DNA of 64,000 nucleotides from SZAS-79 sp964599095 (GTDB lineage Bacteria > Pseudomonadota > Gammaproteobacteria > Burkholderiales > SG8-39): the NCBI GenBank assembly GCA_964599095.1, contig CAZREB010000006.1, forward strand, positions 62,001 through 126,000, in the 5' to 3' direction. Under the pieces are notes generated by a model, which was given only the letters and a program-made list of their open reading frames with translations, ran no database searches and had not been told where the DNA came from. The translations under genes and the position numbers were made by a program. Shown piece by piece: positions 1-8,762 of the stretch. The stretch's first letter is position 1, and the number at the start of each line of letters is the position of its first letter.

Positions 1-3000
1 CTTCACGCCGAGGCTCTCGCCGACGGGCCGGCCCGCGCCGCCTTCCTTGCGCCCCACCTGGGCGAGGCGTGGACACGCGACGAACTGCTCCGCTTCGCCG
101 GCTTTGCGCGCGGCACGAAGGATGCAGGCCTGCGGCGCGCGATCTATTCGAAGCTTGGATCCCTCGAGCGGGACCCGGAATGGTTCGCGAGGAGCGCTCG
201 CGAAGTCCTCGGCGAGGGCGACTACCGTCTTTCGGCCGAGCTCTGGTTCTCGGCCCGCAAGCTTGCCGCGAGCCCGGCCGATGCGAAGAGGTATTTTCTC
301 GAAGGCCTGCGCACGCTGCAGTCGGGCAACCTGCTGGCCGAGGCGATCGCGGCGGCCGAAAGCAATCTTGGCGACCTTGCCCGGGACGAGGAGGTCATCC
401 TTGCGATCGTGCAGCTTGCGCTCGCCTCGGGTCGGCCGGATCTGGCCGACCGATGGATGAGGCGCGTGCTCTGGCCGGGCGTCGACCGCGGACCCGGCGC
501 GTGGGTCCCTGCGCTGCTCGATCGAATCGCGGCGTGGCTGGTCGCGAACGCCCACGCCGTGGACGGCGCAAGGCCGCCCGCGATGCGGCCCTACGATGAA
601 CGCGTCTATACCTTCGCCTACGAGGTCTTTCTTGCCAACGGCAACGTGGAGGACGCGTTTCGCGTCGCGCAGGCCGCCGTCGCGCAACGCCCCGCCGACC
701 TGGCCTGGCGCGAAAAGCTTGCGCGCGTGGCGGAGTGGTCGCGCCACCCGGCCGATGCATTGGAGCAGTGGCTGTATCTCGCGCAGCGCGCGGGCCGCGA
801 AGATGGGTGGCAAGGCGTGCTGAGGCTTGCGCCGGGCCTGGGCGCCGACGAGGCGCTGCTTGTCGCGATCCGACACAAAGTCGAATCCAAGGGCGCGAAG
901 CCCGAGGACTTCAAGGAGTTCGCCGCGCTGTACGAGCGCCTCGGGCGGCCGCGCGAAGGTGTCGACTGGTTCGTCGACCGCTTTGAAGCCACCGGGCAGG
1001 TGATCGCGCTGGAGCTGGCCGCCGGTCTCGCGGACCGCTCCGGCGAGCGCGACCGCGCGATCGAGCTCTACCGGCGGCTGATTGCACTCCAGGGCCCGAG
1101 CGAAGAGCGCCTGATCCGTACCGCGACCCTGCTCATACTGGCCGGCAAGTTCCGCGCGGCCTACCAGCTGCTGAATGAGCACCGCGCGCAGATCCGCCCC
1201 GAAGCCGGGGAGTACTGGGACGTCCTCGGCGACCTCGCGTGGCGCCTGCAGGAAGACGAGACGGCGATCTACGCCTATCGGGCGCTTTCGACCCGGAAGG
1301 AAGCCGAGGCCGGGGAATTCGACCGGCTGGTCACGCTCCTGCGCGAGCCGCATCCGGACGAAGCCGCCAAGGTCGCCGAATTCGGCTTCGAGCGTTTCCG
1401 CACGCCGGGCCTGATGCTTTCCGCACTCGAGATCCGCTGGCAGCAGCGGGATCTCACCGCAATGAAGCGCCTGTACGCGGAAGTCGACGCGGACACCGAA
1501 AAGCTCTTCGAGGCGATTCCCTATTTCTATTCGCTGCGTTCGCAATACCGGCATGCCGCCGGCGACCTGAAGGGCGCGCGCGCCGATCTCGAACGCGCGA
1601 TCGCAATTGCACCGCAGGACCACGAATTGAAGACCGCACTCGCCTGGCTGCTGATCGATGCGAAGGACGCTCCGGCGCTCAGGCGGCAGCTCGAGGAGAT
1701 CGCGCGCACCCTGCCCGGCGACCGCGACCTGTGGTCGCTGCAGGCCGCCGGCTGGACAACGCTCGGCGAGGCACGGCGGGCGCTGCCTTTCCATGCGCGG
1801 CTCGCGCGCGACCGCCCGGACGACTACCTGGCGCTCATGGCCTATGCCGATGCCCTCGAACAGGTTGGCCAGGCCGGCGAATCGGCGCGCGTGCGCCGCC
1901 AGGCGTGGTCCGTGGTTCGCCGGATCCACGCGCAGAACGCCGCGCAACCGGACCGCGCGCAGCAGGACCGGCAGTTGCGCGAAACCACCGCGCGCCTCGC
2001 GCTGATGCTCGCACCTGCCGACACCGCTCTCGCCGTCGTGCGCGACCTGATGCGGCTCGATTTCCCGCCGGGCAACGCCCCGGACGACAAGAACCGCCTG
2101 GCCGCCGTCAGGGAACTGGTGCTCTCGTGGGCAATCTCCACCGAACAGTACTCGAACGCAAAGGCGTGGATGTGGTTGCAGTACGGGCGCAAGCTGGCAA
2201 CCCCCGGCTGGGCCGAAGCCTCGGTCGCGCTGGGCGAGAACGACGCAGAAGCGGCCGAGCGCCTGCTCGCGGACCGCGCGGAAACGCTGCCGCTGTCCAG
2301 CCGCATCGAGGCCGCCAGGCTGACCCGCCAGGTGCGCCTCGCACAGGCAATGGCGTTCGAGGGGCAGGCCAGGGACCCCGACGACGACTCCCTGCACCTG
2401 CAGCTCGCCGACTCCCTGCTCGCCGGCGCCAACCGGCTGGTGGGCGGCGCGTCGAGCTCGCTGCGCGGCGTCGTGCGTTCGCAACCGCGCGAGCTGGCCG
2501 CGCAGGTGTGGGTCACGCCGCGGCTGCGGCTCGCGCTCGAATGGCGCGAGGCGGCGCAATCGAGCACCAGCAGCCTGGTCCTTGCGTCGATCCCGTCGCA
2601 CGATCGCGAAACCCGCGTCACGCTTCGCCGGCAGCTCGACTCCGGCTGGGTGGAGGCCGGGATCGGCGAGCGCAATGCGTTCGCAGACCAGGTTTCGATG
2701 CGGGCCGCGCTCTACACCGAATGGAGCCGCGGCCTGTCGACGCTGCTCTCGGCCAGCCGGAACGAGCGCACGCTCGATTCCACTGCGCTTGCAGTGGCCG
2801 GCGCCAAGGACGAGGCCGGCGCACGGGTAGTCTATTCATTCGCGAAGCGGGAGTACTTCTCCGGCGGGCTGCGCGGCATGCGCTACCGGACCCAGAACGG
2901 CAATCACCTGGGCAGCGGGAGCGCGCTCGAAGGCGAGATGGGCCACCGGGTGCGGATCGAATACCCCGACCTCACCCTGCGGCTGACGGCAGCCAACTAC

Positions 3001-3357
3001 CGGTTCAGTGCCGATGGCAATGATGATGCGCGCACCGCGCAGTTGAATCCCGCCGGCGGGGTGCCCGGCGCCGCGTTCTTCATCCCCCAGAATTCGCGCA
3101 TCCTCGGGGCGGGGATCGGGTTCGGTGAAAGCGTCCGCGAGGGCTATTCGCGTGCGTTGCGGCCCTACGGCAGCTTTGCGCGGACGACCAGTTCGCTCGC
3201 GGGCAGCGGCTACAATGCGCTGCTAGGCGCCGGCGGGAGCGTATTCGGCGCCGACCAGCTTTCCCTGTACTGGAATCGGGCGCGCGGCGGCGGCACGAGC
3301 GGTGCATCCATCCTGGAGTACGGACTGCGGTATGAGTATCTCTTCGACCGATTCTGA
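1..3357 (+). CDS. pelB: PelB-like outer-membrane export protein of Pel polysaccharide (5' end outside window)
   Basis: The reading frame is open from base 1, so the start and signal peptide lie upstream; 1118 residues are visible. PelB of Pseudomonas is a roughly 1190-residue protein with a long periplasmic TPR scaffold and a C-terminal beta-barrel that carries the Pel polymer across the outer membrane. The first two-thirds here is helical TPR-like sequence. From about base 2430 it changes to short alternating strands rich in Tyr, Arg and Gly, and it ends in a terminal strand with aromatic Phe, as in outer-membrane barrels. The identification rests on this architecture and on the downstream order pelC-D-E-F-G. 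pelA is not in the window and would be expected upstream. The 3' end overlaps the next start by 26 bp. Confidence 0.88.
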   Translation, partial: LHAEALADGPARAAFLAPHLGEAWTRDELLRFAGFARGTKDAGLRRAIYSKLGSLERDPEWFARSAREVLGEGDYRLSAELWFSARKLAASPADAKRYFLEGLRTLQSGNLLAEAIAAAESNLGDLARDEEVILAIVQLALASGRPDLADRWMRRVLWPGVDRGPGAWVPALLDRIAAWLVANAHAVDGARPPAMRPYDERVYTFAYEVFLANGNVEDAFRVAQAAVAQRPADLAWREKLARVAEWSRHPADALEQWLYLAQRAGREDGWQGVLRLAPGLGADEALLVAIRHKVESKGAKPEDFKEFAALYERLGRPREGVDWFVDRFEATGQVIALELAAGLADRSGERDRAIELYRRLIALQGPSEERLIRTATLLILAGKFRAAYQLLNEHRAQIRPEAGEYWDVLGDLAWRLQEDETAIYAYRALSTRKEAEAGEFDRLVTLLREPHPDEAAKVAEFGFERFRTPGLMLSALEIRWQQRDLTAMKRLYAEVDADTEKLFEAIPYFYSLRSQYRHAAGDLKGARADLERAIAIAPQDHELKTALAWLLIDAKDAPALRRQLEEIARTLPGDRDLWSLQAAGWTTLGEARRALPFHARLARDRPDDYLALMAYADALEQVGQAGESARVRRQAWSVVRRIHAQNAAQPDRAQQDRQLRETTARLALMLAPADTALAVVRDLMRLDFPPGNAPDDKNRLAAVRELVLSWAISTEQYSNAKAWMWLQYGRKLATPGWAEASVALGENDAEAAERLLADRAETLPLSSRIEAARLTRQVRLAQAMAFEGQARDPDDDSLHLQLADSLLAGANRLVGGASSSLRGVVRSQPRELAAQVWVTPRLRLALEWREAAQSSTSSLVLASIPSHDRETRVTLRRQLDSGWVEAGIGERNAFADQVSMRAALYTEWSRGLSTLLSASRNERTLDSTALAVAGAKDEAGARVVYSFAKREYFSGGLRGMRYRTQNGNHLGSGSALEGEMGHRVRIEYPDLTLRLTAANYRFSADGNDDARTAQLNPAGGVPGAAFFIPQNSRILGAGIGFGESVREGYSRALRPYGSFARTTSSLAGSGYNALLGAGGSVFGADQLSLYWNRARGGGTSGASILEYGLRYEYLFDRF

Positions 3358-5905
3358 GCTGGCAGGCGGCCGGTCCATGGCCTCCCCGTGGTCGGCCTCA
3401 CGCAGCCTGCGCGTGCGGCTGGCGCTCGGATTCGGCCTGCTGGCGCTGCTGTTGACCACGGCGCTCGCCGTGGCGATCGGCGAACTCGCGACGGTCCTGG
3501 CGCGCAAGGAGATCGGCCAGTACCTGACCCGCCTGTCGATCGAGATGCGCGACAAGCTCGACACCGGGATGGCCGAGCGCTTCGCCGAAGTCGGGATGCT
3601 GGTTCGCCTGGATGCCGCCTTCAATGGCGCGGCCAATCCGGCCGCGCGGCGCACGTTGCTCAATGAAATCAAACACGACGCGCCCGACTTTTCGTGGCTC
3701 GGATTCACTGACGCCGACGGCCGGGTGCTGGTCGCCCTCGACGGCCTGCTCGAAGGTCAGGACGTATCGGCACGACCGTGGTTCAAAGGGGCGCTCCGCG
3801 GACCATTCGTCGGCGATGTGCATGACGCCAAGCTGCTCGCTTCGCTGCTGCCACGCGCCGGCAACGACCTGCCAAGATTCGTTGATTTTGCCTTCCCGCT
3901 GGTAGAGGGCGGTCGCATCAAAGGCACGGTTGGCGCGCATGTAAGCTGGCAATGGGCTGCGCGCTTGCGCGACACGATCGAGAGTTATGCGCAACCGGAA
4001 GCACCCTTCGACTTGCTTGTGGTCGGCTCCGACGGGCGGGTCCTGCTCGGGCCGCAGGCGCTGACCGGCACGCGGCTGCCGCGCGCCGAACTGAGCCCCA
4101 CGCAATTGAAGTCGTATGCGGCGAGGCTCGAGCGCTGGGCGGACGGGATCGACTATCTCGTCGGCAGCAGCTCGACGCGAGGCTTCGGCGAGTACCGCGA
4201 CTTGGACTGGACGGTCATCGCGCGGCAGCGCGCCGACCATGCGTTCGCCCCGGTTCGTTTGCTGCAAGCGCGGATTGCAATTGCCGGCGGTCTGATCGCG
4301 CTTGCGGCGATCCTGATCGGCTGGTGGATTGCAGCGCGCGTGAGCGGGCCCCTGAGCAGGATCAGCGCCGCGGCAGACGCCATCAGCCGCGGCAGCCGCC
4401 GGGTGCGGATTCCCGACGGCACCGGTTATGCGGAAGTCGAGCAGCTGTCCGCATCGTTGCGCACCATGCTTCGCAATTTGAGCGCTCACGAGGAAGAACT
4501 GCGGCAGGCACAGGACAGGCTGGAGACCCGGGTTCGCGAGCGTACCGCGGAACTCGCAAAGGCCCGCGCGGAAATGGAACTCGAGGCCGCCGAGCTTGCC
4601 GTCGCGCGCGACGACGCGGCCGCGGCCAAGGACCAGCTTGCGCGTGCGATGGCCGCTTCGCGTCTCGTGCTCTGGGACTATGACGTCGCCGCGGGGAAAG
4701 TCACGCTTTCGGAAGCGTGGTCGGTCCTGCTTGGCGGCAAGCCGGAAAAGACGACCGAAACCATGGCGTCGCTGACCGGGCTGGTGCCCGAAGAGGACCG
4801 GCCCGCGGTGCAGGCCGCGATCACGGCCGCGCTGAAGGGGCCGGAATCGACCTATCGCGTCGAGCACCGGGTGCGCACCGCTTCCGGCCTGCCGATCTGG
4901 ATCGTGAGCGAAGGCCGCGTGGTCGAGCGCGCCGCCGACGGCCGCGCGCTGCGGATGATCGGCACCAACCGCGACATTACCGAACGCATGCAGACCAACA
5001 TGGCCCTGCGCGAGAGCGAGGAACGCTTCCGCGGCGCAATGGAAAGCTCGCCGGTCGGCATGACGATCGCGACCCTCGACGGGCGCTGGCTGAAGGTCAA
5101 CCCTGCGTTCTGCCGCCTGATGGGATACACCGAGCAGGAACTCGAGGGGATGAACTTCCAGGACATCACCCACCCGGACGACCGTGGCCTGGTGCCCGAG
5201 CGGTTGCGCGAACTGCTCGAAGGACGGCGCGAGTCCTACCAGGTCGAGAAGCGCTACGTGCACAAGCAGGGACACGACATCTGGGTGCAGGTCAACGTCT
5301 CGCTGATGCGCGATGCCGAAGGCCGGCCGCTCAACCTGATCTCGCAGGTCATGGACGTCAGCGAGCGCCGCAGGCTGCAGCAGGAGATCGAGCACCTTGC
5401 TCTGCACGACGCACTTACCGGCCTGCCCAATTCCCGCCTGCTGGGCGACCGCCTCGAGCAGGCGCTCGCGGCGGCGCGCCGCACGAGCCAGCCGATGGGT
5501 GTGATGTACATCGACCTCGACGGCTTCAAGCCGGTGAACGATACCCATGGCCATGCCGCCGGCGACATGGTGCTCAGGGAGTTCGCCGCCCGGCTGACGC
5601 ATGTGCTGCGCGAAACGGATACCGTGGCGCGCGTCGGAGGCGACGAATTCATCGCGGTGCTCGCGCACATCTCCGGCGAGGTCGAGGCGCGCCGCGCGGC
5701 GGAACGCGTCATCGCGGCGATGGCAAAGCCGTTCGACCTGGGCGGCGCCCAGGCCGCCCATGTCACGGCCAGTATCGGCCTGGCCCTGTGTCCGGCCCAC
5801 GGCGAAGATGCGCACTCGCTGATCGCGCACGCGGACGCCGCGATGTACGCGGCAAAGCGCGCCGGGAAGAATGCTTATCGAATTTTTGCGGGAGAAGAGA
5901 AATGA
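3332..5905 (+). CDS. Membrane sensor diguanylate cyclase (periplasmic sensor-HAMP-PAS-PAS-GGDEF) inside the pel operon
   Basis: The 857-residue protein has a first membrane helix at about residues 20-45, a periplasmic Cache-like sensor, a second helix at about 315-335, then HAMP, a coiled coil, two PAS domains and a C-terminal GGDEF domain. The GGDEF motif is intact (residues 769-773) and is preceded at the canonical distance by an RETD inhibitory site (760-763), so it should make c-di-GMP and be product-inhibited. No EAL domain follows. I chose the ATG at 3332, preceded by GGAG. An in-frame ATG at 3302 and another at 3377 are alternatives. It overlaps pelB by 26 bp and pelC by 4 bp (ATGA), so it is part of the operon. 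The standard Pseudomonas pel operon has no such gene. Confidence 0.93.
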   Translation: MSISSTDSELAGGRSMASPWSASRSLRVRLALGFGLLALLLTTALAVAIGELATVLARKEIGQYLTRLSIEMRDKLDTGMAERFAEVGMLVRLDAAFNGAANPAARRTLLNEIKHDAPDFSWLGFTDADGRVLVALDGLLEGQDVSARPWFKGALRGPFVGDVHDAKLLASLLPRAGNDLPRFVDFAFPLVEGGRIKGTVGAHVSWQWAARLRDTIESYAQPEAPFDLLVVGSDGRVLLGPQALTGTRLPRAELSPTQLKSYAARLERWADGIDYLVGSSSTRGFGEYRDLDWTVIARQRADHAFAPVRLLQARIAIAGGLIALAAILIGWWIAARVSGPLSRISAAADAISRGSRRVRIPDGTGYAEVEQLSASLRTMLRNLSAHEEELRQAQDRLETRVRERTAELAKARAEMELEAAELAVARDDAAAAKDQLARAMAASRLVLWDYDVAAGKVTLSEAWSVLLGGKPEKTTETMASLTGLVPEEDRPAVQAAITAALKGPESTYRVEHRVRTASGLPIWIVSEGRVVERAADGRALRMIGTNRDITERMQTNMALRESEERFRGAMESSPVGMTIATLDGRWLKVNPAFCRLMGYTEQELEGMNFQDITHPDDRGLVPERLRELLEGRRESYQVEKRYVHKQGHDIWVQVNVSLMRDAEGRPLNLISQVMDVSERRRLQQEIEHLALHDALTGLPNSRLLGDRLEQALAAARRTSQPMGVMYIDLDGFKPVNDTHGHAAGDMVLREFAARLTHVLRETDTVARVGGDEFIAVLAHISGEVEARRAAERVIAAMAKPFDLGGAQAAHVTASIGLALCPAHGEDAHSLIAHADAAMYAAKRAGKNAYRIFAGEEK

Positions 5906-6423
5906 AAAGGCTGCTCATCGTCCTTTGCTGCACCGTGCTGGCGGCCGGCTGCACGGTCGTCGACCGCACGCGCGAGGCGCGACTGGACCCCGGCGCGAAG
6001 TGGGTGCTGCTGCCGATCGTCAACCACACCGAGACGCCGCAGGCCGGCCTGCGCGCCGAGGCGATCACCGAGAACCTGCTGCGCTCCATGGGTGTCGCGG
6101 GGCTCGAGCGCTACCCGTCGGCGATGAACCCCGAAGGCCTGTTCGATCCGGCCGAGCGCAACGCGCAGGACCAGGCGGTGGCATGGGCCAAGGGCCGCAA
6201 GGCCCGCTTCGCGGTCAGCGGCAGCGTCGAGGAATGGCGCTACAAGGTCGGCGTGGACGGCGAGGCGGCCGTGGGCCTGACCCTGGCCATCGTCGACCTC
6301 GACACGGACGCAGTGGTCTATTCGGCCGCCGGCGGCAAATCGGGCTGGAGCCGGGAGGCGCTTTCCGCGGTGGCGCAGAAACTCGCGCGGGAACTGCTTT
6401 CCGGGGTGCAGCTGGGCAGGTGA
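5902..6423 (+). CDS. pelC: PelC-like outer-membrane lipoprotein
   Basis: The 173-residue protein has a lipoprotein signal ending in the lipobox LAAGC with the lipidated Cys at residue 17. In Pseudomonas, PelC forms a ring of lipoproteins on the periplasmic face of the outer membrane that guides the cationic Pel polymer to PelB. The size and lipoprotein signal fit, and the rest of the protein has the CsgG-like alternation expected of the family. The start has a strong ribosome site, GGAGAAGAG at 5891-5899, and overlaps the diguanylate cyclase stop in an ATGA. The gene is followed after 10 bp by pelD. The call rests on size, lipobox and operon position more than on a unique motif. Confidence 0.85.
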   Translation: MKRLLIVLCCTVLAAGCTVVDRTREARLDPGAKWVLLPIVNHTETPQAGLRAEAITENLLRSMGVAGLERYPSAMNPEGLFDPAERNAQDQAVAWAKGRKARFAVSGSVEEWRYKVGVDGEAAVGLTLAIVDLDTDAVVYSAAGGKSGWSREALSAVAQKLARELLSGVQLGR

Positions 6424-6433
6424 GCGCCGGCGC

Positions 6434-7768
6434 GTGAGCCTCGAACGCCTGCTGACCTCGGCCGGGCGCCCGGCCTGGGTCTGGTTCGAAACGCTCGCGC
6501 TGACGCTGCTCGCAGCGGCAATCGGGTACTGGGCGGATCCCTCCAACCCGTTCTTCATCCGCGCGGAGTTTTCCTGGCTGGCGCTTGCGCCGGCGCTGCT
6601 GGCCTTGCGCTACGGCGTGCTGCCCGGCCTCGGTTCGTGCGCAACACTCACGGCGCTCTGGTACGGCGCCCGCCAAGCGGACCTCGTGCCGGGGCCGGCA
6701 CCGACCGGCAGCCTGCTCGGGGTGCTGATCCTGACGATGGTGTGCGGCGAATTCGCAGGCATCTGGGCCGCGCGACTGCGGCGCCTCGAAATGTCGCGCC
6801 GCTACCTCGACGAGCGGCTCGACCGCATCACCCGCCAGCACTACCTGTTGATGCTGTCGCACGACCGGCTCGAGCAGGACCAGTTCTCGCGGCCGGTGAC
6901 GCTGCGCGCCGCCCTCGCCCGGATCCGCGTCCTAGCGGCAAGCGGGCCGGTCGAGGCCGTCGGGCGCGAATCGTTCCCCGGACTGGCCGAAATGCTCGAC
7001 CTGCTTGCGCAGTTCTGCCAGTTCGAGGTGGCAAGCTTCCATCCCTTCGCGTCTGGCGGGCCCGACAGTGCGATCCTCGCCGCAGTCGGCTCGGCCCGGC
7101 CGCTCGCGGTCAACGACCCGCTGGTGGCCTACTGCGTCGAAAAGCGCGAACTGAGCCATGTCCAGCTGGGACAATTGCGCGGCGCGGCGCACTCCCGCTA
7201 CCTGATCGTCGCCCCGGTGGCGACCAGCGAGGGACGGCTGATCGCGTTGCTGGCGGTCGAGCAGATGCCTTTCCTCGCGCTGAACGCCGAAGCGCTCGCC
7301 ACGTTGTCGGTGCTGCTGGGCTATTACGCGGATGCCCTTGCGGTTTCGCGCGCGGCGCGCGTCATCCAGCGCGCGCTGCCCGGCTGCCCGCTCGATTTCG
7401 CCGACGAACTGAACCGCTGCCATCGAATGTGGGCCGAGGCCCGTGTGTACAGTTCCCTGCTGCTGGTCAAGTTCGGCAGCCACCCTGAGTCGGAAGCCTA
7501 TGCAAAGGTGATCCGGCGCGAGTTCCGCGACCTGGACATCATCTGGGAAGTGGTACGGCCGCGCGGTACGGTCTTCCTCACACTGATGCCGCTGGCGGGT
7601 CCCGCGGGTGTGGAAGGTTGCATTGCGCGGATCGAAGCCGCGCTCGACCATCGCCACCAGGTCAATTTCGACGCCGCCCGGATCGTTCCCTACAGCCGGC
7701 AGCTTGGCGACGAGGATCCGTTCGTGACGCTCAAGCTGATGCTCGAGGACCACGATGTACAGCTATAG
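6434..7768 (+). CDS. pelD: PelD, membrane c-di-GMP receptor of the Pel synthase
   Basis: The 444-residue protein starts with GTG. It has several N-terminal membrane helices (about 18-115), a short coiled coil, a GAF-like domain (about 170-305) and a C-terminal degenerate GGDEF domain. The GGDEF signature is absent, but an RDLD inhibitory-site motif is present at residues 365-368, almost the same place as the c-di-GMP-binding RxxD of Pseudomonas PelD. Binding of c-di-GMP by PelD is known to activate Pel synthesis. It sits between pelC and pelE and overlaps pelE by 14 bp. The receptor and a c-di-GMP synthase in the same operon suggest a local signalling loop; this last point is inference. Confidence 0.93.
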   Translation: MSLERLLTSAGRPAWVWFETLALTLLAAAIGYWADPSNPFFIRAEFSWLALAPALLALRYGVLPGLGSCATLTALWYGARQADLVPGPAPTGSLLGVLILTMVCGEFAGIWAARLRRLEMSRRYLDERLDRITRQHYLLMLSHDRLEQDQFSRPVTLRAALARIRVLAASGPVEAVGRESFPGLAEMLDLLAQFCQFEVASFHPFASGGPDSAILAAVGSARPLAVNDPLVAYCVEKRELSHVQLGQLRGAAHSRYLIVAPVATSEGRLIALLAVEQMPFLALNAEALATLSVLLGYYADALAVSRAARVIQRALPGCPLDFADELNRCHRMWAEARVYSSLLLVKFGSHPESEAYAKVIRREFRDLDIIWEVVRPRGTVFLTLMPLAGPAGVEGCIARIEAALDHRHQVNFDAARIVPYSRQLGDEDPFVTLKLMLEDHDVQL

Positions 7769-8762
7769 CCTGGCGGCGATGGCCGCCTTGTTCGAGGTGC
7801 TCGGGCTCGCAATGCTGCTCGGGTACGGCAGCCGGAATCTCGACCTGATCGCCTACGTCGTACCGCACTTGGTGGCGAGCGCGCTGGCCGCGCTGCTGCT
7901 CCTTGCGACCATCCCCGGATCCGCGCGCAAGCAGCCGCGCTGGTCCTTCGTCTTCTTCTTTGCCCTGAGCTTGTTTGTCCCGGTGCTCGGCGTCCCGGGA
8001 ACACTCGCCGCGGCGATCATCGCGCGCCTGTTCCCCAAGGAGCGCGGCAAGGACGTATTCACGACCCAGGCCGCGCCCGAATTCGCGCCGCACGACGACC
8101 GCCCCGATGCGCCCCATGCGCATGGCCCGGTGCGTGCCCAGCTCTCCGACCCCGCGGCGCCGGTGGAAACGCGCATGCGTGCCCTGCTGTCGATCCAGGA
8201 CCTGCCTTCGCGCGTTGCGAACCCGGTGATCCGCGACATGCTGGCCGACGCCTCCGACGACGTGCGCCTGGTGGCTTACGGGATCCTCGACGGCCGCGAG
8301 AAGCGCATCAATGCGCGCATCCAGGCGGCCCGGGCGCAGCTCGACGGTGCCGACCCCACCGGGCGGCTGCTGGCCAACCGGGAACTGGCCGAACTGTACT
8401 GGGAACTCGTCTACCAGGGTCTTGTACAGGGCGACCTGCAAAAGCACGCCGTCGCGCAGGCGCGGGTGCATTTCGACGCCGCGCTCGCCCTTGCCCCGGA
8501 TGACGCGGCGTTGTGGGCGCTCGGCGGCCGGCTGGCCAATTTCGCCGGCCAGTACGAGCGCGCATGGCATGCGTTTTCACGCGCGGTGGATTTCGGGTTG
8601 CCGGAGGTGCGCGTGCTGCCTTACCTCGCCGAGGTGGCCTTCAACATGCGCCGGTTCGACCGCGTGGGGCAGCTGCTCGAGCGGATAGCGCAAGGATCGC
8701 ATACGCAGCGCATGGCGCAGGTCATCGACTACTGGAGCCCCCGTGGTCACGCCCGCGGCTAG
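7755..8762 (+). CDS. pelE: PelE, inner-membrane TPR protein of the Pel synthase
   Basis: The 335-residue protein has two or three hydrophobic helices in the first 95 residues and then a cytoplasmic helical domain with TPR-like repeats towards the C terminus (for example the DDAALWALGGRLANFAGQY region). In Pseudomonas PelE joins PelD, PelF and PelG in the inner-membrane synthase complex and helps recruit the glycosyltransferase. The identification rests on this architecture and its fixed place between pelD and pelF. It overlaps pelD by 14 bp and pelF by 20 bp, which implies translational coupling. Confidence 0.88.
   Translation: MYSYSLAAMAALFEVLGLAMLLGYGSRNLDLIAYVVPHLVASALAALLLLATIPGSARKQPRWSFVFFFALSLFVPVLGVPGTLAAAIIARLFPKERGKDVFTTQAAPEFAPHDDRPDAPHAHGPVRAQLSDPAAPVETRMRALLSIQDLPSRVANPVIRDMLADASDDVRLVAYGILDGREKRINARIQAARAQLDGADPTGRLLANRELAELYWELVYQGLVQGDLQKHAVAQARVHFDAALALAPDDAALWALGGRLANFAGQYERAWHAFSRAVDFGLPEVRVLPYLAEVAFNMRRFDRVGQLLERIAQGSHTQRMAQVIDYWSPRGHARG

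Noticed and set aside
3398..5830. An 810-codon open frame on the minus strand opposite the diguanylate cyclase
   Set aside because: The plus-strand frame has complete sensor, PAS and GGDEF motifs. The minus frame is low in hydrophobic core pattern, has no recognisable domain, and is an expected shadow in high-G+C DNA.
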